From assembly GCA_964542165.1 (NCBI GenBank), contig CAZITQ010000009.1, forward strand, positions 1 to 64,000: a stretch of 64,000 nucleotides of DNA, in the 5' to 3' direction. The position numbers were made by a program, and so were the translations under genes. The notes under the pieces were generated by a model. That model ran no database searches. It worked only from the letters and a program-made list of their open reading frames with translations, and was not told the origin of the DNA. This DNA comes from CAYTBN01 sp964542165. GTDB lineage: Bacteria; Myxococcota_A; UBA796; UBA9615; CAYRNR01. Of the stretch, positions 26,976-39,086 are shown one piece after another; position 1 is the stretch's first letter; each line of letters begins with the position of its first letter.

Positions 26976-28848
26976 GGTACTCGATGCCCTGTCCCTGGCG
27001 GATCACCAGCACGTAGTTGGCGCGCACCGGCTCGAAGACCTCCACGGTCTGGTCGCCGTCGGGCCAGCGGATCTCCAGGCGGTCCACCGTGCAGTGGTCG
27101 TCGGTACCGATGATCTGCAGCGGGTCGTTCTGCTGGCCGGACAGCCCGTGCCCGCCGACGACCTCTCGCACGAAGACGTCGTCCCCCGCGGTGGCCACGA
27201 TGCGGGCGCCTAGGGCGTCTCGGTTGGCGCCGCCGGTGCCGCTTCCCTCCAGGTGGATCATCAGCCGGTTGCCGTCCTGGCCCACGTCGTTGCGGTAGAG
27301 GTGGGCATAGATCGCACCCGGGTAGGGCGGATCGTCGTCGCTGGACCAGCGCATCGAGGAGGTGCCCATCAGCACATCGTGGTCACCGTCCCGGTCGTAG
27401 TCCAGCAGCGCGACGCCGTGGGCCCGGTCCAGCCGCAGCCCCGCGTCGTCGGTCTCGTCCTTGAAGGTCTGGTCGTTCTTCTGGCGCCAGAACAGGGACC
27501 AGGTGTAGGGGTAGTCCGACGAGGCGACCAGGACGTCGAGCTGGCCGTCCATGTCGAAGTCGAACAGGGCGCCCCCCAGGTCGCCCTCGTTCCAGGACTG
27601 GTTCCAGGGCACGTCGTGGTCCCGCTCGAAGCCGGTGGCCTCCCGGCCGGGCCGGGAGAACGCGCCGTCGTCACCCACCCCCTCGTTGTACAGCAGCTCG
27701 GTCATGTCCGAGCTCTGCCCGGCCCACTCGTGGCGCAGCTCGATCTGCAGCAGGTCCAGGTCCCCGTCGTTGTCCAGGTCGCCGCAGATGCTGGCCGCCG
27801 AGTTGCCTCCGTTGCGGAAGGGCTGATCGTCGAAGCCGTCGTTCCACTGACCGGTCTCGTACATGTAGTTGTCGCTGAAGTCCTCGTTGTCGTCCGACGC
27901 AAAGCCCACGTCGCGGCCGATGTCGTCGTACGTGCCGTCGCCGTTGGCGTGGAACAGCAGGTTGAACTGGCGGCCGTAGGCGTTGGACATCACGTCCGTC
28001 CAGCCATCCCCGTCCAGGTCGCAGGCGGTGGCGCCCCAGGACGGGCGGTGGTTGAGTCCATCGTTCATGGCCGAGACCGTGGTCGTGTTCTCGGTCAGCA
28101 TCCCCGCGTCGGCGGTCACGTCCTCGAAGCCCCCCTCGCCGTCTCCGGCGAACAGCGAGTCCTGGCCCGAGGTGTTGAGGTAGCCGTAGCGGGCGTAGTT
28201 GTGGCCCACGAAGATGTCGAGCACGCCGTCGTGGTCGTGGTCGAACATCGTGGCCGCCGCGACGGCGTCGTAGGTGGGATCGTCGGAGAACACGTTCTGG
28301 GGGCCGACGCTGAAGTTGCCGGAGCCGTCGTTGAGCAGGATCTCGCTGCGGTCGCCGGTGTCCACGGTGTCGAAGCCGAAGAACGTGGCCGAGAACGCAT
28401 CGGCGTCCCCGTCGTTGTCCACGTCGCCGAAGATCGCCCACTGCGCGCAGCGACCGTCTCCCCCGTCGCGGGCGGTGGTGAATCCCGAGCTGGCGGTCAC
28501 GTCCGCAAAGCCGGTGCCCCCCTCGTTGCGCAGGATGCGCTGATGGTGGCCGGTCCCGTCGTCCCGCTCGCCACTCACCGACTTGGAGAGGTAGAGGTCG
28601 GGCCAGCCGTCGCCGTCCAGGTCGGTGGACGCCAGCATCACCCCCTGCATGTCCAGCCCGTCGGCGCCCAACCCCAGCTCGTCGGTGACCTCGGTGAACC
28701 AGGGCCCGTCCCCCAGCTCCACCCCGGCGCCGCAGATCTCCTCGGGCAGGTCGGCGGTGGTGTCGTCGTCGTCGTCGTCGTCACCCGGACAGCCGACCAG
28801 GGCCAGCGCGAATACCAGGGCGGGAATCCAGAGCCTTCGAGTCATCAT
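26947..28848 (-). CDS. FG-GAP/VCBS repeat lipoprotein with ASPIC/UnbV C-terminus
   Basis: A 633-residue protein with GGAGG upstream of tandem ATGs. The lipoprotein leader is WIPALVFALALVGC, followed at once by PGDDDDDDDTT. The body is a seven-bladed integrin-like propeller with Ca-binding loops of the form DLDGDGWPDLYLS, DVDNDGDADAF, DHDHDGVLDIF, DLDNDGDLDLL, DFDMDGQLDVL and DYDRDGDHDVL. The C-terminal part contains ANRDALGARIVATAGDDVFVREVVGGHGLSGQQ and LEIRWPDGDQTVEV, the ASPIC/UnbV domain. Proteins of this CRTAC1-like type are secreted or surface-attached and may bind carbohydrate or protein; no enzyme is known for the group. It is convergent with the methyltransferase gene and probably its own transcription unit. 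Confidence 0.9.
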   Translation of the reverse strand: MMTRRLWIPALVFALALVGCPGDDDDDDDTTADLPEEICGAGVELGDGPWFTEVTDELGLGADGLDMQGVMLASTDLDGDGWPDLYLSKSVSGERDDGTGHHQRILRNEGGTGFADVTASSGFTTARDGGDGRCAQWAIFGDVDNDGDADAFSATFFGFDTVDTGDRSEILLNDGSGNFSVGPQNVFSDDPTYDAVAAATMFDHDHDGVLDIFVGHNYARYGYLNTSGQDSLFAGDGEGGFEDVTADAGMLTENTTTVSAMNDGLNHRPSWGATACDLDGDGWTDVMSNAYGRQFNLLFHANGDGTYDDIGRDVGFASDDNEDFSDNYMYETGQWNDGFDDQPFRNGGNSAASICGDLDNDGDLDLLQIELRHEWAGQSSDMTELLYNEGVGDDGAFSRPGREATGFERDHDVPWNQSWNEGDLGGALFDFDMDGQLDVLVASSDYPYTWSLFWRQKNDQTFKDETDDAGLRLDRAHGVALLDYDRDGDHDVLMGTSSMRWSSDDDPPYPGAIYAHLYRNDVGQDGNRLMIHLEGSGTGGANRDALGARIVATAGDDVFVREVVGGHGLSGQQNDPLQIIGTDDHCTVDRLEIRWPDGDQTVEVFEPVRANYVLVIRQGQGIEYLTLDEYVAD

Positions 28849-28945
28849 CGGACCTCCGTGCCGGGCGTCCCGAGGGATCCACCCAGCCGCCCCGAACGGT
28901 AACGAAACGGCGACAAGGGTGCCAGCGCGAATGCGGGGCGGGCCC

Positions 28946-31769
<2,824 letters not shown>

Positions 31770-31773
<4 letters not shown>

Positions 31774-33620
31774 GACTCCCGCATCCGCACGTCGAACTCG
31801 AGTTTCCAACGACCGGGGCCGTCACGCTCCTCGCACCACAGTTGCAGGGTGCCGACCTCGGTGACCGCGGTCCGCAGACGCACCGGCACCAGCGAACCCT
31901 CGCGACCCTCGGCGTCGAGCACGGCCATCAACGGAGGCAGCTCCACCAGCTCGGCCTCCAGATCCCAGGACTCGACCACCTGCCCCACCCGGTCCTCCCG
32001 GCGCACCGGAGAGGAGAAGAACCGGAACTCGGTGGGCTGGCCCACCACCAGACCGAACTCCCGCTGACCCAGCTCGGCGTCGGTCCCCTCCTCCATTCCG
32101 ATCGGTGCGACGCAGACGCCGTCCACCGGCGTCGCCATGCCCGGCACGGCCGGCATGGCGGTCTCGATCCCCACGTAGTAGGCGTGCCCCAGGCCGCCGC
32201 GGATGCGGAGGCCACCGGAGCCCCGGACCCAGGCGTAGCTGGCTGCGCCCAGAGCCACGGCACGGTCCAGATCCGTCGCCTCCAGCTCCCGGGCCGGTTC
32301 CCCCCCTGACGCAGCGATCCAGCCGTTGACGATGCCGAGCAACCGCTGACGCAGCAACGTCGAGCGGAAGACCCCCCCGTTGAAGAGCACGGCGGTGGGC
32401 TGGACGAACCCCGACCGCGCGGCGGCCTCGGCGGCGGGACCGCCGATCTCGCTCAGGGCGCCGACGTGCCGGCTGAGGAAGGCCGCCAGGTGCTTGGTGA
32501 TCGCCGCGTCGGCCGCGTATTGCAGGCCCCACTCGGACAGCCCCAGCCCCCGGGCCGCTGCCGGTCGGGTCTCCACGTCGACCTCGGGGAAGAACCCCTG
32601 GACCAGGACCTTCTCGGCCTCGGCCCGCGCCACCGACGAGCGGATGGTGCCGCCGATCAGCTTGCTCCCCCGGCCGGCGATGGCCACCGGAACCTCCGCC
32701 AGGTCGGGGGACAGCAACAGCTGCTCCTTGGCCGCACGGCACGCATGGCCCAGTTCGAGGAACTGCCAGCCGTCCAGTCGGGTCCCGTCCCGGATCAGGC
32801 GGACGCTCACCTGGTGAGCCAGGGCCAGGTCCATGTTGTCGCCGCCCAGCAGGATGTGCTCACCCACGGCGACCCGGGTCAGCGCCAGGTCCCCCTCCTC
32901 CTGAGAGACCGCGATCAAGCTGAGGTCGGTGGTCCCTCCACCCACGTCCACCACGAGGATCACGTCGCCCACCGAGACCTGCTTGCGCCAGGCGCCGCGG
33001 GAGGCGCCGATCCAGGCGTAGAGGGCGGCCTGGGGCTCCTCCAGCAGCACGGGACTCGACAGTCCGGCCGCCGCGGCGGCCTCCACCGTCAGGTCCCGGG
33101 CCGCGGCGTCGAAGGACGCGGGCACGGTGAGCACGGTCCGCTGCTCGCCCAGCGGGGTGCCCTGACTCCCTCCCCAGGCCGCCACCAGGTGTTCCAGGTA
33201 GCGAGCGGAGGCTTGAACCGGTGAGAGCCGGTCCACCTCGTCGGGGGCCTTGTAGGGGAGGATCGGATCCCTGCGGTCGACGCCGGCGTGGCAGAGCCAG
33301 GACTTGGCCGAGGACACCAGGCGACCGGGGACCTTGGCGCCGTGTTCCCGCGCGAACCGCCCCACCGCGTAGTTCCGTCCGGAGGCCCAGGGGAGGTCGA
33401 GGCTACCGGGCGGCAGCTCGTGCTCCCCGGCCAGGTAGAGGAAGGAGGGGAGCAGGGGCGCGGGCGTCACCTCGCCGGCCTGGATCACCTGGTGGATGTC
33501 CAGGGAGGTGGGGGTCGGCTGCTCGTCCGGCTTGCCGCCGCCGCCCGTGGGCAGGTGGGCCAGCGCGCAGTTGGTGGTTCCCAGGTCGATGCCCACCCCG
33601 TGTCGCGCGTCGTCGCTCAT
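31770..33620 (-). CDS. Hsp70-family chaperone-like protein
   Basis: A 616-residue protein from an ATG at 33620, three bases after the DUF2760 stop. The actin-fold motifs are intact: GVGIDLGTTNCALAH, VILVVDVGGGTTDLSLI and AVLFNGGVFRSTLLRQRL. The region after the ATPase is short (about 150 residues: YYVGIETAMPAVPG ... GRWKLEFDVRMRES) and lacks the DnaK lid and the C-terminal acidic tail. Length and sequence match the short Hsp70-family members often found in tandem with a DUF3731-type Hsp70. A partner or client role for the longer homologue encoded next is likely. It is the middle gene of the DUF2760-Hsp70-Hsp70 operon. Confidence 0.92.
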
Positions 33621-33623
33621 GGA

Positions 33624-34145
33624 CTAGACCTCCACCTCGGCCGGGGCCACGACCATCGGGTCCATGGATTCGGGGAGCTCGGGGAGCTCGAGGGAGGCGG
33701 CCCGCCAGCCGTGATGGGCCAGCGTACCCCGGTACGGGGGTTCCCCCTGGACGTCGCCGACCAGTCGGATCGCCGAGGCATCGAATCCGGCCTCGACCGC
33801 CACCTTGCTGCCCTCGTCGCCGGACATCACGGACTCCAGCTTCACGAACTCGTCCAGCACCTTGCGGCAGCCCGCGTGTACGCCGCGCACGGCGGCGCCG
33901 ATCTGGGCGTCCTCGTACGCGCCCACGTCCTCCCGGAGGAAATCCACCAGCCGCCCCTCGCGCTGGAGTACGGCCAGCAGCCGCGCAGCACCGCGCTCCG
34001 CCTCGGCGGACACGGTCCGCGGCTGGGCCGGCTCGGGCAGCGACGCCCCCTCGAGGGCTGCCTTCACCTTCCCGGCGGCCTCGCCCGAGAACCAGATCTT
34101 GAAAAAGCACTTGAGCGCGTAGAAGTAGCGAACGATGAAGCCCAC
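33624..34145 (-). CDS. DUF2760 protein of the Hsp70 operon
   Basis: A 173-residue protein from a GTG at 34145 with GGGAGG five bases upstream. The frame is open further upstream but would translate the hexanucleotide repeat as Ala-Arg, so the nearer start is right. The N-terminus is hydrophobic and aromatic (VGFIVRYFYALKCFFKIWFSG), probably membrane-associated. The rest contains AARLLAVLQREGRLVDFLREDVGAYEDAQIGAAVRGVHAGCRKVL and ends in GTLAHHGWRA followed by an acidic tail. This matches DUF2760, a family repeatedly seen upstream of tandem Hsp70-family genes. The function is unknown; a membrane-bound co-chaperone or adaptor is an inference from context only. Confidence 0.88.
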   Translation of the reverse strand: MGFIVRYFYALKCFFKIWFSGEAAGKVKAALEGASLPEPAQPRTVSAEAERGAARLLAVLQREGRLVDFLREDVGAYEDAQIGAAVRGVHAGCRKVLDEFVKLESVMSGDEGSKVAVEAGFDASAIRLVGDVQGEPPYRGTLAHHGWRAASLELPELPESMDPMVVAPAEVEV

Positions 34146-34212
34146 GACGTCCTCCCGGTGAGGTGCGGAGGGAGAGGGTACTAGATGCGGGGGGAGTTGG
34201 GGAATGGGGGAT

Positions 34213-34270
34213 CGGGCACGGGCACGGGCACGGGCACGGGCACGGGCACGGGCACGGGCACGGGCACGGG
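34213..34270. repeat. Hexanucleotide microsatellite (CGGGCA), 9.7 copies
   Basis: Nine complete CGGGCA units plus CGGG lie between the lipoprotein stop at 34286 and the DUF2760 start at 34145. The repeat ends 67 bases upstream of the GTG that begins the Hsp70 operon. It is probably in its 5' region, where slippage could change promoter spacing or leader folding. Confidence 0.95.
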
Positions 34271-34285
34271 CCCGCGCGCGAAGGG

Positions 34286-34999
34286 CTAGATCGGAACCAG
34301 GCAGATGCCGTCGAGGGACATGTGGATGCTGTTGGGGCCGCTGTCGTTGCAGCCTCCGTCGTCCGGATCCCCGTTGTGGAACTGCTGGCACCAGCCGTCC
34401 CGGTACAGCGGGCACCAGTGGTGCAGGGTGATGGTGTTGTCCTCCCCGGCGACCAGGGGGAAGGTCCCCACGTACTGCATGTTCTGCGGGGGCTGGCCAC
34501 CGTTGTCCGAGTCCGCGACGATCCAGTACTGGCCGCAGTTGGTCACCAGGGATTCGCCGTCCGGGTTCAGGGAGTTGGTGACGGTCACGTAGCCGGTCTC
34601 GTTGACCTGCGAGGCCCCGCTCTCGGCGAGCCAGGTGTCGTAGATGTGGTACTCGGCGGTCAGGTTGACGGTGATGGTGGCCGAGTCCTCGATGGGGTCC
34701 CAGGACAGCACCGCGATGTAACCGTCGCCGTCCGGGTCCTCCCAGTCGAAGGTCACGCCCTCGGGGCAGTCCTCCAGGGTCGGATCCGGTTCGGTGACGT
34801 CGTCGTCGTCATCGTCGTCGTCGTCGTCGTCGTCAACGTCGTCGTCGTCGTCCCCCGGACCGGTGTCGTCGTCGTCGTCGTCCGCGGGCTGGTAGTCGCC
34901 CGAGGAGGTGACGTCGTAGTAGTTGCACCCAAAGCCGGTGGCGACCAGCGCGAGGGAGAGCAAGAAGGCCAGGAACAGGCGGCCGCTCGGGTCGTGCAT
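34286..34999 (-). CDS. Asp-tract lipoprotein of unknown function
   Basis: A 237-residue protein from the ATG at 34999, preceded by GGGGAG. The signal is LFLAFLLSLALVATGFGC. The linker after the Cys is NYYDVTSSGDYQPA, then three blocks of consecutive Asp (six, five and twelve) separated by TGPG or V. The globular part (about residues 85-237) contains FDWEDPDGDGYIAVLSWDP, NLTAEYHIYDTWLAESG and a Cys-rich end (HHWCPLYRDGWCQQFHNGDPDDGGCNDSG). I do not recognise the domain. The paired Cys suggest disulfides and an extracytoplasmic location. It is followed by the microsatellite and the Hsp70 operon on the same strand, but co-transcription is doubtful. Confidence 0.8.
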   Translation of the reverse strand: MHDPSGRLFLAFLLSLALVATGFGCNYYDVTSSGDYQPADDDDDDTGPGDDDDDVDDDDDDDDDDDDVTEPDPTLEDCPEGVTFDWEDPDGDGYIAVLSWDPIEDSATITVNLTAEYHIYDTWLAESGASQVNETGYVTVTNSLNPDGESLVTNCGQYWIVADSDNGGQPPQNMQYVGTFPLVAGEDNTITLHHWCPLYRDGWCQQFHNGDPDDGGCNDSGPNSIHMSLDGICLVPI

Positions 35000-35077
35000 C
35001 GGATCTCCCCTCGTGGTTCGTACCGCGCCTATTCGATCACGGGTGACCCCGCCGGTCAACGGTGCTGTTGTGCCCGG

Positions 35078-35884
35078 TCAGGTGACCTCGAGACGGGAGA
35101 ACAGCAGCGAACCCAGCGCCAGCATGACGGCACAGAACCCCCCGAGTACGGTGAAGTCGAGCCACATCGGGAAGGCGGAGACCCCGGTCAGCGAGCCGCG
35201 CAGCAGGTCGACCCCGTAGGTCAGCGGATCGGCGTAGCACAGGGGCCGGAGCCAGACCGGGAGGCGATCGACGGGGAACAGCGCCCCGGACAGGAAGAAG
35301 ATCGGGAAGACGAAGAAGTTCACGATGAGCGAGAAACCGTGGAAGTCGTCGAGGATCGATGCGAAGACCAGGCCCACGGAGACGAAGGCGACCCCGATCA
35401 ACGCCATGGTCGCGGCCGTCACCAGGATGTCCAGCGGACCCGCGGTCAGATCCGCCCCCAGGAGCAGGGCGCCCAGGCAGACCAGGGTGCCCTGGAACAC
35501 GGCCATGGTCATCCCGCCGGCGATGCGCCCCAGCAGGATCGACAGCCGGCTGACCGGCGTGACCATGATCTCGCGCAGGAACCCGAACTGCCGGTCCCAC
35601 AGCACGTGCAGGCCCGAGAACACCGACCCCATCAGCAGCGTCATCCCCATCATTCCGGGGGCCAGGAAGGTCAGGTAGTCCCCCTCCGGGGACACGCCCG
35701 GCGCCGTACCCCGAAGCCCGGCGCCCAGGAAGGCCAGGAAGAGCAGGGGCATGGCCAGCGAGCCGATCACGCGGCTCGGGGCGCGGACGAACCGCAACAT
35801 CTCGCGCAACCACATCACGTGGATCGCCTGCAGGGCGATCAGCGGCGTCGCGACGACCCGGGGTGCCTGCGGGGGGGCGGCCAT
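35078..35884 (-). CDS. ABC-2 type transporter permease
   Basis: A 268-residue membrane protein whose ATG lies just after the ATPase stop (two-base gap). It has six predicted helices, among them VIGSLAMPLLFLAFLGAGL, MTMAVFQGTLVCLGALLLGA, ALIGVAFVSVGLVFASIL, FSLIVNFFVFPIFFLSGALFP and VLGGFCAVMLALGSLLF. The stretch NFFVFPIFFLSGALFP followed by LPVWLRPLCYADPLTYGVDLLRG is the ABC-2 permease signature of DrrB/NodJ-like exporters. With the ATPase it should form a dimeric exporter for a hydrophobic molecule or polysaccharide. The substrate is not deducible from the neighbours. Confidence 0.93.
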   Translation of the reverse strand: MAAPPQAPRVVATPLIALQAIHVMWLREMLRFVRAPSRVIGSLAMPLLFLAFLGAGLRGTAPGVSPEGDYLTFLAPGMMGMTLLMGSVFSGLHVLWDRQFGFLREIMVTPVSRLSILLGRIAGGMTMAVFQGTLVCLGALLLGADLTAGPLDILVTAATMALIGVAFVSVGLVFASILDDFHGFSLIVNFFVFPIFFLSGALFPVDRLPVWLRPLCYADPLTYGVDLLRGSLTGVSAFPMWLDFTVLGGFCAVMLALGSLLFSRLEVT

Positions 35885-35886
35885 GT

Positions 35887-36879
35887 TCAGCGCCTCCGCT
35901 GGGCACGGGAGATGGCCCCCGCGTCCTCGTGAGCGTCGCGCATCTGGCGACCGGTGTAGTGGAGGAACACGTCCTCCAGTGTGGGCTTGCGCAGGTTCAA
36001 CGACCGCAGCTGTCCGCCCGAACCGCGGACCGCGTCCACCAGCTCCGGCACCCGGCTCTCCGCCCGGTCGAGGGTGAGCTCCAGCGCTCCTTCGCGGGGC
36101 GCGACCTTGCTGACGAAGGGCAGACCGGCGAGGGCGGTCCGGATCTCCGCGCCGCCCTCCACCTCCAGGGTCACCGCGTCGCCGCCCAGGGACGCCTTGA
36201 GGGCCTGGGGGGTGTCGCAGGCCACGATCTTGCCGTGGTCGACGATGGCCACCCGGCCGCACAGGGTGTCTGCCTCGTCCATGTAGTGGGTCGTGAGGAT
36301 CATGGTCACGCCCGCGGTGCGGTTCATCTCGGCCAGGTAGTCCCAGATCTGACGCCGGGTCTGGGCGTCGAGGCCGAGGGTCGGCTCGTCCAGGAACAGC
36401 AACGGCGGCGCGTGCATCAGCCCGCGCGCGATCTCCAGGCGCCGCTTCATCCCCCCCGAGTACTTCTCGACCTGGTCCTTGGCCCGGCCGGTCAGGTCGA
36501 CGAGCTCCAGGACCTCGGCCATCCGCTCCCGTCGCAAGGCGCGGGGCATCCCGAAGAGCCGGCCGTGGAAGTCCAGGTTCTCGCGGCCGGTCAGCTTGTC
36601 GTCCAGGGAGAACTCCTGGAACACGATGCCGATCCGCCGACGCACCTCGGCCCGCTGGCGGGCCACGTCGAAGCCCCAGACCCGGGCGTCGCCCGCGTCC
36701 TTGCGCCGCAGGGTCGAGAGGATGCCCAGGGTCGTGGTCTTGCCCGCGCCGTTGGGCCCCAGCATGCCGAACAGCTCGCCCCGTTCGATGGAGAACGAGA
36801 TGCCGTCCACCGCCACGACCTTCTTGTAGCGCTTGACCAGGCCATCCACCTGGACCGCGATGTCGCCGTCTCCACTCAC
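35887..36879 (-). CDS. ABC transporter ATP-binding protein (DrrA-like)
   Basis: A 330-residue ATPase from a GTG at 36879. All motifs are present: Walker A GPNGAGKTT, Q-loop VFQE, signature YSGGMKRRLEIARGL, Walker B LLFLDEPTLGLD and the switch TTHYMDE. A C-terminal extension of about 90 residues (VTLEVEGGAEIRTAL ... LNLRKPTLEDVFLHYTGR) is typical of DrrA/antibiotic or lipid exporters; the PTLEDVFL motif is diagnostic. It pairs with the ABC-2 permease directly downstream. It is read away from the urocanase in the same direction, with a 63-base gap, and probably has its own promoter. Confidence 0.94.
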   Translation of the reverse strand: MSGDGDIAVQVDGLVKRYKKVVAVDGISFSIERGELFGMLGPNGAGKTTTLGILSTLRRKDAGDARVWGFDVARQRAEVRRRIGIVFQEFSLDDKLTGRENLDFHGRLFGMPRALRRERMAEVLELVDLTGRAKDQVEKYSGGMKRRLEIARGLMHAPPLLFLDEPTLGLDAQTRRQIWDYLAEMNRTAGVTMILTTHYMDEADTLCGRVAIVDHGKIVACDTPQALKASLGGDAVTLEVEGGAEIRTALAGLPFVSKVAPREGALELTLDRAESRVPELVDAVRGSGGQLRSLNLRKPTLEDVFLHYTGRQMRDAHEDAGAISRAQRRR

Positions 36880-36942
36880 GTCGTTTCCGTGGGGGGAATC
36901 TAGTCAGCCGGGCCGGGAAGGCAAACCCGAGCCCGGGGGACC

Positions 36943-38973
36943 TCAGTCGTCGTACTCGCGGGCGAGGGCGTCGCGGACCAGGGTCCGGTCGGCGCCGCTG
37001 GGGAGGGTGACGGCCATCCGCGGCTCGTTCTCCATCGCCCGTGCGGCGGACCACACGGCACCCTCGTTGCCGGCCCAGGCCCGGCGGGCGATGCCGTTGT
37101 TCACGTCCCAGTGGAGCATGGCGGCGAGCCTCCGGTCCGCATCCGCGGTGCCGTCGAGGACCATGCCGAAGCCCCCATTGATCACCTCGCCCCAGCCGAC
37201 GCCACCCCCGTTGTGGATGCTGACCCAGCTGGCGCCGCGGAACCCGTCTCCGATGACGTTCTGGATCGCCATGTCGGCGCAGAACATCGACCCGTCGAAG
37301 ATGTTGGCCGTCTCCCGGAACGGTGAGTCGGTGCCGGAGGTGTCGTGGTGGTCTCGCCCCAGGACGACCGGGGCGGTGAGGCGCCCGTCCCGGATGGCGT
37401 CGTTGAAGGCCCGGGCGATGCGGATCCTGCCCTGGGCATTGGAGTACAGGATGCGCGCCTGGGATCCCACCACCATCTTGTTGGGCCCGGCCTGCTCGAC
37501 CCACAGCAGGTTGTCGTTGAGCTGCTGGCGGATCTCCGGGGGCGCATCCGCGGCCATCTCCCGCAGCACGCCTGCCGCGAGCTGATCGGTGGTCTGCAGG
37601 TCGGCCGGGTCGCAGCTGGTACAGACCCAGCGGAAGGGCCCGAACCCGTAGTCGAAGCACATCGGACCCATGATGTCCTCGACATAGGACGGGTAGGTGA
37701 ACCGCCCGTCGTCCCGCAGGATGCCCTCGGCGCCCGCGCGCGAAGCCTCGAGCAGAAAGGCGTTGCCGTAGTCCCAGAAGCGCATGCCCTTGCCCGCCAG
37801 CGTGTGGATCGCCGCCACCTGACGCCGCAGCGACGCGGACACCTGCTCCTTGAACCCGGCCGGATCGGAGACCATCAGCGCGTTGGCCTCCTCGAAGCTC
37901 AGACCGGCCGGGTAGTACCCACCGGTGTAGGGAACGTGGAGCGAGGTCTGATCGGAGCCCAGCTCGATGGGGATCCCCTCGGCCGCCAGCCGCTCCCACA
38001 GGTCGACGACGTTGCCCAGGTAGGCCAGCGACAGGGCCTCCTTGCCCTTCCTGGCCCGGTCCATCCGCGACAGCACGGCGTCGAGGTCCGACTCCACCTC
38101 CATCACCCAGCCCTGCTCGTGGCGCCGCCTGACCGCCATCGGATTGATCTCGGCGATGACCCCCACGGCGCCGACGATGGCCGCGGCCTTGGCCTGGGCC
38201 CCGCTCATGCCGCCGAGGCCGGAGGTGACATACACGGTCCCACCCAGGTCACGGTCGGGGTCCAGACCCAGGTAGCGCCGGGCCGCGTTGAGCAGGGTGA
38301 TCGCCGTACCGTGAACGATGCCCTGGGGCCCGATGTACATGTAGGACCCGGCGGTCATCTGGCCGTAGCTGGTCACGCCCAGGGCCGCCATCCGGTTGTA
38401 GTCGTCCTGGGTCGAGTAGTTGGGGATCACCATCCCGTTGGTGACCACCACCCGCGGCGCGTCCGGGTGGGAGGGGAAGAGCCCCAGCGGATGCCCCGAG
38501 TACATGACGAGCGTCTGCTCGGTGGTCATCCTCGACAGGTAGCGCATCGTCAACAGGTACTGGGCCCAGTTCTGGAACACCGTCCCGTTGCCCCCGTAGG
38601 TGACCAGCTCGTGGGGGTGCTGGGCCACCTGGGGATCCAGGTTGTTGGTGATCATCAGCATGACCGCGGCGGCCTGGGTGCACCGCGCCGGGTACTGGTC
38701 GATCGGCCTGGCGTGCATCGGATACGTCGGCCGGAACCGCCGCATGTAGATCCGGCTGTCCGTGGCCAGCTCCCCCGCGAACTCCGGCGCCAGCTCCCCG
38801 TGCATGTGCTCCGGGAAGTACCGCAGCGCGTTCGCCAGCGCCTGCTCCCGCTCCGCGGGAGACAGCACCTGCGGCCGGGCCGGCGCATGGTTGATCCCCG
38901 GCTCCTCCGGGGGCATGGGCGGCAACGTGTCGGGGATTCCGGCGGCGACCTGGGCGGTGAAGTTGTCGGTCAT
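36943..38973 (-). CDS. hutU: Urocanate hydratase, long form
   Basis: A 676-residue enzyme (ATG at 38973), longer than the roughly 555 residues usual in bacteria and similar in length to the animal-type enzyme. Family blocks are clear: YGGNGTVFQNWAQYLLTMRYLSRMT, LVMYSGHPLGLFPS, TAGSYMYIGPQGIVHGT, TSGLGGMSGAQAKAA and GFRGASWVSIHNGGGVGWG. The last block is the active-site and NAD-binding region. It adds water to urocanate to give imidazolonepropionate, the second step of histidine breakdown. No other hut gene is nearby, so the pathway is dispersed or the enzyme is used alone. A palindromic element lies about 40 bases upstream of the start. Confidence 0.95.
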   Translation of the reverse strand: MTDNFTAQVAAGIPDTLPPMPPEEPGINHAPARPQVLSPAEREQALANALRYFPEHMHGELAPEFAGELATDSRIYMRRFRPTYPMHARPIDQYPARCTQAAAVMLMITNNLDPQVAQHPHELVTYGGNGTVFQNWAQYLLTMRYLSRMTTEQTLVMYSGHPLGLFPSHPDAPRVVVTNGMVIPNYSTQDDYNRMAALGVTSYGQMTAGSYMYIGPQGIVHGTAITLLNAARRYLGLDPDRDLGGTVYVTSGLGGMSGAQAKAAAIVGAVGVIAEINPMAVRRRHEQGWVMEVESDLDAVLSRMDRARKGKEALSLAYLGNVVDLWERLAAEGIPIELGSDQTSLHVPYTGGYYPAGLSFEEANALMVSDPAGFKEQVSASLRRQVAAIHTLAGKGMRFWDYGNAFLLEASRAGAEGILRDDGRFTYPSYVEDIMGPMCFDYGFGPFRWVCTSCDPADLQTTDQLAAGVLREMAADAPPEIRQQLNDNLLWVEQAGPNKMVVGSQARILYSNAQGRIRIARAFNDAIRDGRLTAPVVLGRDHHDTSGTDSPFRETANIFDGSMFCADMAIQNVIGDGFRGASWVSIHNGGGVGWGEVINGGFGMVLDGTADADRRLAAMLHWDVNNGIARRAWAGNEGAVWSAARAMENEPRMAVTLPSGADRTLVRDALAREYDD

Positions 38974-39013
38974 CGTGTACCTCGCTGGATTCGGACCGGC
39001 AGCAAGAAGGAGA

Positions 39014-39074
39014 GGGGACGTACGTAACTTGAAAACTGGCGCGACGAGAAAGTTTAAATGTAACGTACGTCCCC
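39014..39074. repeat. Palindromic REP-like element with acgtacgt arms
   Basis: GGGGACGTACGTAAC (39014-39028) pairs with GTAACGTACGTCCCC (39060-39074) with one mismatch, enclosing a 31-base AT-rich loop that itself has TTGAAAACT and AAGTTTAAA. The composition is much more AT-rich than the surroundings. It sits between two minus-strand genes and could form a long hairpin, acting as a repetitive mobile palindrome, an mRNA-stabilising structure or a terminator. Confidence 0.85.
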
Positions 39075-39086
39075 TTTTCCCATTTC

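Noticed and set aside
34213..34270. Possible CRISPR or tandem protein-coding repeat (Ala-Arg tail) upstream of DUF2760.
   Set aside because: It is a six-base microsatellite with no spacers. Translation through it would need a start further away, while GTG 34145 has a strong ribosome site.
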